From: Burkholderiales bacterium PBB2
GTDB taxonomy: Bacteria > Pseudomonadota > Gammaproteobacteria > Burkholderiales > Burkholderiaceae_C
Length of the DNA: 64,000 nucleotides
NCBI GenBank assembly: GCA_002255955.1
Contig: NKIM01000023.1
Coordinates: 1-64,000, forward strand
Direction of reading: 5' to 3'
How positions within the stretch are numbered: the stretch's first letter is position 1; every line of letters starts with the position of its first letter. A program made the translations under genes and the position numbers. A model generated the notes under the pieces. The model saw only the letters and a list, made by a program, of their open reading frames with translations. It searched no databases and was not told where the DNA came from. Below are positions 1-7,548 of this stretch, one piece after another.

Positions 1-15
1 GCTTGAGCTTGTGCC

Positions 16-113
16 AAGGGGCATCGGGCGAGTGCTTCCGCTCATGTCCTCCGGCCTGTGCTGCGCACAGGCCTCCCCCTTTACTTCGCTTCAGCACTCA
101 CCCGACGCCCCTT
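16..113 (-). repeat. structured repeat element, copy 1 (minus strand)
   Basis: A long imperfect inverted repeat. Bases 16-36 pair with 93-113 over 21 positions. The two mismatches read as A/C on the plus strand and therefore as G-T wobbles on the minus strand. Inside is a perfect 9-bp hairpin (53-61 with 65-73) with triloop GCA on the minus strand. Between the outer and inner stems are two unpaired arms, GAAGCGAAGTAAAGGGGGA and GGAGGACATGAGCGGA on the minus strand. Both arms match copy 2 almost base for base, while the stems differ in sequence but keep their pairing. Confidence 0.75.
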
Positions 114-166
114 GTCAGAACGAGCGAGCGCTCGGCGGTCTCGATGAAGGAGCAAGGCCTCGCTGG

Positions 167-270
167 ATCGGGACGGCTGGGTGCTCTGCGAAGTGAAGTA
201 AAGGAGGAGACCCCAGCCGCAGGCTGGGGTCGGGGGACATGAACGGAGCGGAGCGCCCAGTCGGCCCGAT
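167..270 (+). repeat. structured repeat element, copy 2 (plus strand)
   Basis: The outer stem pairs 167-189 with 248-270. It covers 23 positions with one mismatch (173/264) and three G-T wobbles. The inner hairpin is a perfect 10-bp stem (209-218 with 222-231) with loop GCA. The unpaired arms are GAAGTGAAGTAAAGGAGGA (190-208) and GGGGGACATGAACGGA (232-247). They agree with copy 1 at 17 of 19 and 14 of 16 positions. The two copies are head to head. This could be a REP/REPIN-like mobile repeat or a structured RNA; I do not recognise a named family. Confidence 0.75.
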
Positions 271-429
271 CAACAAGCAACCCAAGGGCTGCTCTGTGCC
301 GTTCCCCGCCACTGGGCCCAGGTGGTTCTCGCCGTCCCGGCAAAGAAAAGCGCCCCAGAGCCATGACAGACTCCAGGGCGCAGATCACCGCCCAGGATCG
401 GGCGATGAATAGGCCAGCGGTTCAGCGAT

Positions 430-2490
430 TTACTTCTTCGCGGCCGCCTCCAGACCCGGCACATGCTCCGCACCGGTCACGATTTGCGCGGTGGACTGGC
501 GCACGGTCTCGCCCAGGGGCTCGACACGGCCGCCCAGGCATTGCCCCAGGAAAGCCTCGGCCACGGCGTTGAAACCGATGCGGTTGTTGGGCTTGTTGAA
601 GCCGTGGCCTTCGTCGGGGTAGAGCACGTAAGTGACCGGGATCTTCTTGGCTTGCATGGCCTGGACGATCTGGTCGCTTTCGGCTTGCTTGACGCGCGGG
701 TCGTTGGCGCCTTGGCCGATCAGCAGGGGGCGCACGATCTGGTCGGCCTTGTAGAGCGGCGAGGCGGCGCGCAGGATGGCCTTGCCTTCCTCGGTGGTTG
801 GGTCACCCATCCGGCTGTACATCTGCTTGCGGCCGGCTTCCCAGTAGGGAGGGATGGTGCTGAGCAGGGTTTCCAGGTTGGAGGGGCCGACGATGTCCAC
901 GGCGCAGGCAAAAGTGGTCGGCGTGAAGGCCACGCCGGCCAGGGCCGCGTAGCCGCCATAGCTGCCGCCCATGATGGCGACCTTGTCCTTGGTCGTCACG
1001 CCTTGCTTGACCGCCCAGTCCACAGCGTCCAGCAGGTCGTTGTGCATGGCCAGGCCCCATTGCTTGTTGCCGGCGTTGAGGAACTTCTTGCCAAAGCCGG
1101 TGGAGGCGCGGAAGTTGACCGCCAGCACGGCATAGCCACGGTTGGCCAGCCACTGGTGGTAGCCGTTGTAGCCATGGCCGTCGCGGCCCCAGGGGCCGCC
1201 GTGCACGAACAACACCAGGGGCACCGGCTTGTCGGCCTTGCCGTCGCCATTCTTGTCGGCGTCTTTGGGCAGGGTCAGGTAGCTGGGCAGGATCAGGCCA
1301 TCGCGGGCCTTGATCTCCACGCCGTGCATGTCCACTAGGGGCGCGCCTTGCAGCTCGGGGCGGGCGACGTAGAGCGCCTGCAGCTTCTTGGCCTTGCGGT
1401 CATACAGATAGGTAGCGGCGACCTTGGACACCGGGTCGATGCCGACGATCCATTTGTCGTCGTTGCGGGTGCGGCTGGCGACATAGACCTCGCCCTTGCC
1501 CAGCTGCTTTTGCAGCCAGTCGAAATCGGCCTTGAGCGCTTTGTCCAGGAACTTCCACTCACTGTTCAGGTACTCGACGGCATAGGCCTGCACCACACCG
1601 CTGGCCGGGTCACGCAAGGTGTCACCCAGGTCGGCGCGGGCGTCCTGCGCCAGCACGGTGCGCTTGCCGCTGGTCACGTCTTCGGCGATCACGGCGGTGG
1701 TGTCGCTCTCGCGCGAGTCCATCCAGTACAGGGTCTTGCCGTCATGGGTGAAGCCCAGGGGCGAGGTGCTGCTGTTTTCCAGATTGGTGCTCAGATAGGG
1801 CTTGTCTTCGACCTTGCCGTCTTGCACCTTGAAGAAGTCCATGCCGCCGGCGGCGTTGGGGCGCAGGGCCAGGCGCAGGTTCAGATCGTTGTCGGCCTGG
1901 AAGCCGGCATAACCGTCTGCCTGCATGACCAGTTTCAGCTCACCGGTCTTGAGGTTGAGCAGGTGCACATCGTGCCAGCGCGGGTCGCGGTTGTTGATGC
2001 CGACCAGGATCTCATCGACACGCCGGGTCGAGAAGCCGGTGGGGCGCACGCGCACCTTGTCGAAGGGCGTGTAGTCACGCTGCGCACCGGTCTTGATGTC
2101 CACGCCATAGAGGTGGAAGTTCTCGTCGCCGGCGTTGTCCTTGACGAACAGCACCTGCTGGCTGTTGCCTGACCAGAAATGGCCGGGGATGGGGCGGTCC
2201 TTGGAATCGGTGATGGCTTTGGCCGCGTCGGGCTTGTCGGCCGGCGCCACCCAGACATTCATCACGCCATTCACCGGCGCCATCCAGGACAGCCACTGGC
2301 CATCGGGGCTCAGCTGCGCGCCGCTCTTGACCGGGTTGCCGAACAGGGCCGAGCGGGCGATCAGCGGCGTTTCGTCACCGGGCTTGGTCGCGGCGCTGGC
2401 GGCGGCCAAGGCGTTCTGCGACAAGGTGGCGGCCAGGGCCAGGCTGGCCAGGGTCAGCAGGGAAGGTCCGAATGCGCGAGCAGATGTCAT
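430..2490 (-). CDS. S9 family prolyl oligopeptidase-like peptidase, exported
   Basis: A 686-residue exported serine peptidase of the prolyl oligopeptidase family (S9), which cleaves short peptides. The N-terminus is a signal peptide ending near ALAAA. An N-terminal beta-propeller region (about 45-390) is followed by an alpha/beta-hydrolase domain. Catalytic residues are visible: Ser510 in GGSYGGYA, Asp597 in GANDPRV and His629 in DEGHGF. The oxyanion-side motif HGGPWGRDG lies upstream of the serine. I chose the ATG at 2490 because GAGG lies just upstream and the signal peptide begins there. The frame stays open further upstream, but that stretch does not look like protein. It is transcribed toward the structured repeats, with no obvious operon partner. 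Preferred substrate cannot be told from sequence. Confidence 0.93.
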   Translation of the reverse strand: MTSARAFGPSLLTLASLALAATLSQNALAAASAATKPGDETPLIARSALFGNPVKSGAQLSPDGQWLSWMAPVNGVMNVWVAPADKPDAAKAITDSKDRPIPGHFWSGNSQQVLFVKDNAGDENFHLYGVDIKTGAQRDYTPFDKVRVRPTGFSTRRVDEILVGINNRDPRWHDVHLLNLKTGELKLVMQADGYAGFQADNDLNLRLALRPNAAGGMDFFKVQDGKVEDKPYLSTNLENSSTSPLGFTHDGKTLYWMDSRESDTTAVIAEDVTSGKRTVLAQDARADLGDTLRDPASGVVQAYAVEYLNSEWKFLDKALKADFDWLQKQLGKGEVYVASRTRNDDKWIVGIDPVSKVAATYLYDRKAKKLQALYVARPELQGAPLVDMHGVEIKARDGLILPSYLTLPKDADKNGDGKADKPVPLVLFVHGGPWGRDGHGYNGYHQWLANRGYAVLAVNFRASTGFGKKFLNAGNKQWGLAMHNDLLDAVDWAVKQGVTTKDKVAIMGGSYGGYAALAGVAFTPTTFACAVDIVGPSNLETLLSTIPPYWEAGRKQMYSRMGDPTTEEGKAILRAASPLYKADQIVRPLLIGQGANDPRVKQAESDQIVQAMQAKKIPVTYVLYPDEGHGFNKPNNRIGFNAVAEAFLGQCLGGRVEPLGETVRQSTAQIVTGAEHVPGLEAAAKK

Positions 2491-2891
2491 GTGCACCTCA
2501 GGAAATTGGATGGGCAGATGGAAACGATCACGGGCCGGGCGATCCAGACCCGTGCGCCACACCGTCCGTCGGACGAGGGCGCCAGGCCCGGGGCTGGCCC
2601 GTGAGCTGGGGAACTGCAGACCCGCAGCATAGTCAAACTTCCAGGCCTGGCCGAGCCACGAGGCGATGGATGGGAGCTTGCTTGCGATGAGCTGCAGATT
2701 GGGCGGCATGGGGCCGTGCCAGGGCGCGGCACCCGATCCCGGCCGTAGCGTTTGCGCGCACCGTGCACAGCCTCATCAAGACGCTGCTGTCTGCATGCCA
2801 GCATGCGCGCCCAGTGGCATGGATTTCATGCGGGCCTGGGCCCGTGTTCCCTGCTGCTCTGCCTGCCCTTGCGGAGACAGCCGCGATTTGG
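2491..2891. other. divergent intergenic region between S9 peptidase and alpha/beta hydrolase
   Basis: This 401-base region should hold the promoters of the two flanking divergent genes. On the minus strand a TATGCT hexamer lies at about 2621-2626, about 130 bases before the S9 peptidase start, and could be a -10 box, but no good -35 box accompanies it. I see no gene, repeat or strong hairpin. Confidence 0.4.
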
Positions 2892-3794
2892 ATGACTGCA
2901 TCGATGACCTCCCACCTGATTTCGCCTCCGCCCCGGCCTCGGGCCACCGGCCGTGCACGGCTTCGGGCCGGAATTGCGGCTGCACTTGCGACTGGACTCA
3001 CGTCCTTCCTGCTGCTTGGGTGCGTGAGCATGCCGCCGGCCAGCCAGCAGCTGTCAACCGGCTCGGGTGCCGTCAGTGCGTTGCGGCGTGGCAGCCAGGG
3101 ACCGACGGTGGTGCTGCAGTCGGGCTTGGGGGATGACATGGACAGCTGGGCGCCGCTGCTGCCCGAGCTGGAGCCGCGCCAGGCCTTGTGGGCCTACAGC
3201 CGGCCGGGCTACGGCGACAGCACGGCCGCCACCGGCAGCCGCGATCCCTGTACCGTGGCCGAAGAGCTGCACGCCTTGCTGCAGCAGGCGCAGCAGCGGC
3301 CGCCCTATCTGCTGGTCGGTCATTCCATTGGCGGCCTGTACCAGTACGCGTTTGCCAAGCTTTATCCCCAGGAAGTGGCGGGCCTGCTCCTGATCGACCC
3401 CACCCACCCGCGCCACTGGCCTCTGCTGCAAGAGCGCACACCGGCCCTGGCCGCCAGCCTCAAGATTCTGCGGGCCACGGCTTTCAGCAGCACCATGCGC
3501 CAGGAGTTCGATGGGCAGAACCTCTGCCTGGAGCGCCTGTCGGCCCTGCCAGCCCCGGTGGCGCCGATGACGCTGCTGGCGCGCAGCCGCTTCGGCCTCA
3601 CCGAGCCCGAGGCCTTCCAGCGTCTGGTGCGCGAGCTGGAGGTGGACTGGTCTCGCTTGCTGCCGGGCCTGCAGCGCCAGGAGGTGGCTGCGGCCGGGCA
3701 CTACATCCACCACGACCAGCCCCGCGTGGTGAATGAGGCCTTGCGCCAGCTTCTGATGCCTCGCGCCGGGCGCCTTGAAGCCGCCCGGCCTTGA
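2892..3794 (+). CDS. alpha/beta hydrolase, probable lipoprotein
   Basis: A 300-residue alpha/beta-fold hydrolase, substrate unknown. A hydrophobic segment ends in FLLLGC, a fair lipobox, so the protein is probably a lipid-anchored envelope enzyme. The nucleophile elbow GHSIGG places the catalytic serine at 145. The likely catalytic histidine is 270, in AGHYIHHDQP. The acid is not certain but probably lies near the LLARSRF segment. The length fits a single hydrolase domain with no lid insertion. The start was set at the ATG at 2892; a second ATG at 2904 is possible, and the frame is open further upstream without signal-like sequence. It runs in the same direction as the glutathione S-transferase gene 99 bases downstream, but nothing links their functions. 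Confidence 0.85.
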   Translation: MTASMTSHLISPPPRPRATGRARLRAGIAAALATGLTSFLLLGCVSMPPASQQLSTGSGAVSALRRGSQGPTVVLQSGLGDDMDSWAPLLPELEPRQALWAYSRPGYGDSTAATGSRDPCTVAEELHALLQQAQQRPPYLLVGHSIGGLYQYAFAKLYPQEVAGLLLIDPTHPRHWPLLQERTPALAASLKILRATAFSSTMRQEFDGQNLCLERLSALPAPVAPMTLLARSRFGLTEPEAFQRLVRELEVDWSRLLPGLQRQEVAAAGHYIHHDQPRVVNEALRQLLMPRAGRLEAARP

Positions 3795-3893
3795 TGGCCA
3801 TGGTGATCGCTCGCGTCGGGCTTATGCTGGCGGCGCGCCTGGTTGCGCAGATCGGCGCCTTGATGGGCACCGGAACATCCACAGGATTCCTCC

Positions 3894-4589
3894 ATGCTGC
3901 AGCTCTACATCGCCAACAAGAACTACTCGTCCTGGTCGCTGCGACCCTGGGTGTTGCTGAAACAGCTGCAGCTGCCCTTCGATGAGCGACTGGTGGTGTT
4001 CGGCCAGGCGCCGGGCAGCGCCGGGGACTACCGCTTGTTCTCGCCGAGCGGCCGCGTGCCCTGCCTGCATCACGAGGGCCTGACGGTCTGGGACTCCCTG
4101 GCCATCGTCGAGTATCTGGCCGAGCTGGACCCGCGGGTCTGGCCGCAGGACCGCGCGGCGCGCGCCTGGGCGCGCAGCGTCTGCGCTGAAATGCACTCCG
4201 GCTTCCAGCGCCTGCGCGATGTCTGCACCATGAACTGCGGCCTGCGGGTGCAAGTCGGCGATTGGTCGCCCGCCTTGCTGGCCGATTGGCAGCGCATCGA
4301 GGCCTTGTGGCTGGAGGGTTTGACGCGCTTCGGTGGCCCCTACCTCACCGGCGCTGATTTCACGGCCGTGGATGCGTTTTTCGCGCCGGTGGCCTTTCGG
4401 GTGCAGAGCTATGCGCCGGCCTTGGGCGAGGCCGCGCAGGCCTATGCCCAGCGCTTGTTGCACCTGCCGGCCATGCAGGACTGGTACCGCGCGGCCCTGG
4501 CCGAAACCTGGCGCGATGAAGCGCATGAGGCCGAGGCCCGGGCGGCGGGCGTCTGGTTGCAGGATTTGCGGGCCGCGGCGCCCGCATGA
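3894..4589 (+). CDS. glutathione S-transferase family protein
   Basis: A cytoplasmic glutathione S-transferase-fold protein of 231 residues, the usual length for the family. The N-terminal thioredoxin-like domain opens with LYIANKNYSSWSLRPW, a signature of a common proteobacterial GST subfamily in which a serine in YSSWS is the likely glutathione-activating residue. The motif GRVPCLHHEGLTVWDSLAI supplies the cis-proline and glutathione-binding turn. The C-terminal all-helical domain runs from about residue 85. An AGGA sequence lies 9 bases before the ATG. A TATGCT hexamer at 3823-3828 could be a -10 box. The natural electrophile substrate is unknown. Confidence 0.9.
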   Translation: MLQLYIANKNYSSWSLRPWVLLKQLQLPFDERLVVFGQAPGSAGDYRLFSPSGRVPCLHHEGLTVWDSLAIVEYLAELDPRVWPQDRAARAWARSVCAEMHSGFQRLRDVCTMNCGLRVQVGDWSPALLADWQRIEALWLEGLTRFGGPYLTGADFTAVDAFFAPVAFRVQSYAPALGEAAQAYAQRLLHLPAMQDWYRAALAETWRDEAHEAEARAAGVWLQDLRAAAPA

Positions 4590-4653
4590 ATCTTGAGCGG
4601 CCCAGAATCTGGGACGATGCGGGTCTGACCTTCAAGCCTGGAGCCCCGTCCCC

Positions 4654-6225
4654 GTGAGTGTTTCTTCGCCACCGCCCAGCCCTTCCGTCACGCCCGCCGC
4701 CACACCTTTGGATCGTCCCGATCTGGAGCAGTTCGCGCGGGAAGACGGCGCCTTCCCGCTGGCCTTCATCCGCGCCCTGGCCGCGCTGGCCGCGGCCGAC
4801 GGCTTTGTCACGCTGGGCGAGTACGAGCGGGTGTCGGCCCTGGCCGCCCGGCTGCAGGATTCGGCCCTGGGCGCCCACGCGGCCTTGCGGGCGCTGGAGT
4901 CACCCGGCGAGCAAAAAGTCGCCTTTGCTCAGCTCAAGCGCGCCAGCGCCGAGCTGCCCGAGGCCCAGCGCCGCCAGGCCTTTCTCGATGCCCAGCCCCT
5001 GCTGCAGTTGCAGGGCGAGCAGGCGCACAAGTTTGCGCAGGAGCTGGCGCAAGCCTTGCTGCTGCCCAGCCAGGAAGTCTCACGGCTGGCTGAGGCGGTG
5101 GGCCCGGCGCCCTCGCTGTGGAAAACCGTCAGCCGCCAGTCGGCCCGGCTGTTCGGCGGCCGGCCTTTGTTGCCGGCGGCGCAGACGGCGGCGCGACTGT
5201 CGGGCGACATCGATCTGGCCCTGGGCGTGGGCCGTTACCTGGACGGCGCCAGCAGCGATCAGGTCTTGCAGCAGGGCATGAGCTCCAGCCTGACCGTGCT
5301 GGCACGGCGACTCAGCGAGTTCGAGCGCGGCCTGCAGGCGCCGCCGCCGGAGGTCGGCTCGGCCGCCGCGTATGCGCAGCGGGTGGAGCAGCTGTTCCAG
5401 CAGGTGGGCCAGCGCATCGCTATGGTGGAGGCGCGCATCGCCCATGAGAAGCGCAGCTTCGAAGAGGACTTTGAAGAGCTGATCCACGATGCCGGCAATG
5501 CCGTCGAGCTGCAGATGCTGGAGCGCCTGCGTACGGACGATTGGACCGAGCACAAGGTCTGGGCGGAGATGGCTCGCTCGACCTTTGCCAAGGAGCTGGA
5601 GCGCCGCCTGGACCGTGCCGCCCGCCGCCAGGAGGGGCAGCTGCGCCTGCTGAAGGAAGAGCTGCGCCTGTTCCGCGAAGAGTTCAGCCTGGTCCACGCC
5701 AGCGTGATCGAGCGCCCGCACCACAGCCAGCTGCGCCGCCTGATGCCGGCCCTGCAGATCAGCACGCGGCTGAAGAATTCCACCGAGAGTGCGGCCGAGC
5801 TGACCCTGGGCGCCGGCGCGGTGGCGGCCGCTGGCACGGGCGCCGCAGTCTATGCCCTGGGTGCAGCCGCCGTGCTGCCGGTGATTGCTCCGGTGGCGCC
5901 GTTTGCGGGCGGTGCCTTGCTGGTGGCCGGCCTGCTCAAGTGGATGATGGACAAGAGCGGCCGCAAGGATGGAGAGCTGCGCCACAAGCGCGAGGCTTTT
6001 GAGGCGGCGCTGCGCGAGCGCCTGTCCGCCATGCGCGTCGACAGCTTCGCCCAGCTCGACACCCTGGGCCAGGAGTTCCGTGCCAGCGCCAATGCCTTGC
6101 TGCGGCCGTTGCTGCTGGAGGCCGAAGCGGCGCGCCAGCTGCCCGAGACCGAGCGCCGGGTGGCGCAGCGTGTGATCCAGGACACGCGCCAGGCCATGCA
6201 GGCCCTGGGGGCGCCGGAGACCTGA
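4654..6225 (+). CDS. unrecognised membrane-associated protein with coiled coils
   Basis: A 523-residue protein I cannot assign to a named family. It starts with GTG and has GGAG upstream. Residues about 25-100 are helical, with the phrase AADGFVTLGEYERVSALA, which recalls TerB/DjlA-type helical domains. The middle (about 195-385) is charged and heptad-like, so probably coiled coil. Residues about 388-430 form an alanine/glycine-rich hydrophobic hairpin (about two membrane passes) ending GGALLVAGLLKW. A basic helical tail follows. The arrangement of long helices around a membrane hairpin resembles the stalk and paddle of bacterial dynamin-like proteins, but no GTPase P-loop is present. It stands between a GST gene and an opposed DinB gene. 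Real coding is well supported; function is unknown. Confidence 0.75.
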   Translation: MSVSSPPPSPSVTPAATPLDRPDLEQFAREDGAFPLAFIRALAALAAADGFVTLGEYERVSALAARLQDSALGAHAALRALESPGEQKVAFAQLKRASAELPEAQRRQAFLDAQPLLQLQGEQAHKFAQELAQALLLPSQEVSRLAEAVGPAPSLWKTVSRQSARLFGGRPLLPAAQTAARLSGDIDLALGVGRYLDGASSDQVLQQGMSSSLTVLARRLSEFERGLQAPPPEVGSAAAYAQRVEQLFQQVGQRIAMVEARIAHEKRSFEEDFEELIHDAGNAVELQMLERLRTDDWTEHKVWAEMARSTFAKELERRLDRAARRQEGQLRLLKEELRLFREEFSLVHASVIERPHHSQLRRLMPALQISTRLKNSTESAAELTLGAGAVAAAGTGAAVYALGAAAVLPVIAPVAPFAGGALLVAGLLKWMMDKSGRKDGELRHKREAFEAALRERLSAMRVDSFAQLDTLGQEFRASANALLRPLLLEAEAARQLPETERRVAQRVIQDTRQAMQALGAPET

Positions 6226-6244
6226 GCTCGCGCTTTCAGCCCAC

Positions 6245-6841
6245 TCAGCCCCAGATGTCGGCCTCGGTCCAGCCCAGGGCGCGGAACTCTTCGGCGCGCA
6301 GATTCGCCTCGCCCGCACAGAAAAACTCGTCCAGCTGCGGCGGCCGGATGGCGGTGCCGGCCAGCATGGCGTGGACTTGGCCGCGGTGGTGGATCTGGTG
6401 CTGGAACAGATGGGCGAGCAGGCGTGTGCGGCTGTCCTGCTGCGCGCCCGCCGGTCGGGCGATGGTGACGATGCGGCCCAGATCGCAGTCGCGCTGGGTG
6501 GCGCAGTAGGCCCGCAGGCGCTGGTCCACGGCCGCCTGCTCGCGCTGCAGCTCGGCGGCGGTCTGAAACGGCTGGGCTACGGCAAAGAACTGGGAGCAGT
6601 CGGGGTGTGGCGTGTCGCCGGCCAGCTCGCGCTCCAGGGCATCGACGTAAAACCAGTCCACGCAGAGGTTGTGGTTCAGGGTCGCGAGGATGCTGGGGAA
6701 GAAGTTGCAGCGGGTCGCTTGCAGCTCAGACGGGCTCAGCTGGGCGCAGGCCGCCAGCAGGCGGTGGTTGGCCCAGGCATTGTTGTAGGCCATGCTGAGC
6801 AGATGGTGGGCCAGCGGGTCGCTGGCAGACGAGGGTGTCAT
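6245..6841 (-). CDS. DinB family protein
   Basis: A 198-residue DinB/YfiT-like four-helix-bundle protein. Such proteins bind a divalent metal through three histidines, and many act as thiol-dependent S-transferases. Candidate ligands are the histidine in TLNHNLCVDW and the cluster in LFQHQIHHRGQVHAML. The start is the ATG at 6841, where the recognisable family sequence begins; the longer open frame upstream is not protein-like. The VOC gene lies 10 bases upstream on the same strand, so the two are very likely cotranscribed. Both families include thiol-dependent detoxification enzymes, so a shared role in electrophile or thiol chemistry is a fair inference. Substrate unknown. Confidence 0.87.
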   Translation of the reverse strand: MTPSSASDPLAHHLLSMAYNNAWANHRLLAACAQLSPSELQATRCNFFPSILATLNHNLCVDWFYVDALERELAGDTPHPDCSQFFAVAQPFQTAAELQREQAAVDQRLRAYCATQRDCDLGRIVTIARPAGAQQDSRTRLLAHLFQHQIHHRGQVHAMLAGTAIRPPQLDEFFCAGEANLRAEEFRALGWTEADIWG

Positions 6842-6851
6842 GGCCGCACCC

Positions 6852-7241
6852 TCAAGCCATGGGCGTGCACAGCTCGACCAGGCTGCCATCCGGGCAGCGC
6901 ACATAGGCGACCGTCTGGCCCCAGGGCTTGGTGACCGGTTCTTTCAGCGGCGTGGCGCCGGCGGCCACGACGCGGGCAAAGGCGGCGGGCACGTCGTCGG
7001 TGCTGAAGCCGATCTCCATGCCCAGCGGGCGCGCGCTCTCGGCCGCCACCACATAGGGCTGGCCGACACTGTCCAGCGCGGTTTCGTGGTCGACAAAGGC
7101 CAGGGCGGTGGCGCCGGTGTCCAGCTCGCCGTAGGCGCCCGATTCATGCAGGAAGCGGCGCTTCAGGCCGAAGGCGGCCTCGAAAAAGGCCAGGGAAGCG
7201 GCCACATCGGCCACGTAAACGATGGTGTAGGCATAGTTCAT
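6852..7241 (-). CDS. VOC family protein (glyoxalase/bleomycin-resistance fold)
   Basis: A single-chain vicinal-oxygen-chelate protein of 129 residues, made of two beta-alpha-beta-beta-beta modules and probably working as a dimer. The opening MNYAYTIVYVADVAASLAFF and the closing TVAYVRCPDGSLVELCTP are typical. The C-terminal glutamate in LVELC occupies the usual metal-ligand position. It is the first gene of a two-gene unit with the DinB protein. Members range from glyoxalase I to antibiotic-binding proteins, and sequence alone does not decide which this is. Confidence 0.88.
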   Translation of the reverse strand: MNYAYTIVYVADVAASLAFFEAAFGLKRRFLHESGAYGELDTGATALAFVDHETALDSVGQPYVVAAESARPLGMEIGFSTDDVPAAFARVVAAGATPLKEPVTKPWGQTVAYVRCPDGSLVELCTPMA

Positions 7242-7548
7242 GCGAGGGTCTCCGGCAGTGGGTGTGCATGGGGTGGGTGTGACGGCTGCGGTGCATCTTG
7301 CCTGCCCGCTGCTGACATCGACTGTCAGCAGTTAGGGGGGAGGGTGCCCGTTGGCGGTATTCACAGCCCGGTCGTCACGGCCGGGCCGGTTCCTTGTGGC
7401 AGCATGGGTGCCTGCGCATGGCGCTTCGGCCGCCGTCGGCGCATCACAAGAAGATGATGATGGGATCAGCGTGAGCAGCATGGACAGCAGAGAACGACGT
7501 GAGCCAGGCCAGCAGGCAGGCACGGGAGGGGCCGGGGAGTCGCCAGGG
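7242..7548. other. divergent intergenic region before the M16 peptidase pair
   Basis: Separates the VOC-DinB unit from the M16 peptidase genes. The open frame of the first M16 gene continues back through 7351, with an alternative ATG at 7480, so part of this region may be coding. I see no convincing promoter hexamers or repeats. Confidence 0.35.

Larger units (their letters stand above)
1..429. other. gene-free region carrying two inverted structured repeats
   Basis: No open frame here looks like a protein gene. The region lies downstream of the S9 peptidase gene. It is dominated by two related stem-loop elements, one on each strand (16-113 and 167-270), described separately. The 50 or so bases between them contain a short inverted repeat but nothing I recognise. 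I see nothing clear between 271 and 429. Confidence 0.6.

Noticed and set aside
2491-2709. N-terminal extension of the S9 peptidase
   Set aside because: The upstream open frame has no protein-like composition, while the ATG at 2490 has a ribosome-binding site and begins a signal peptide.
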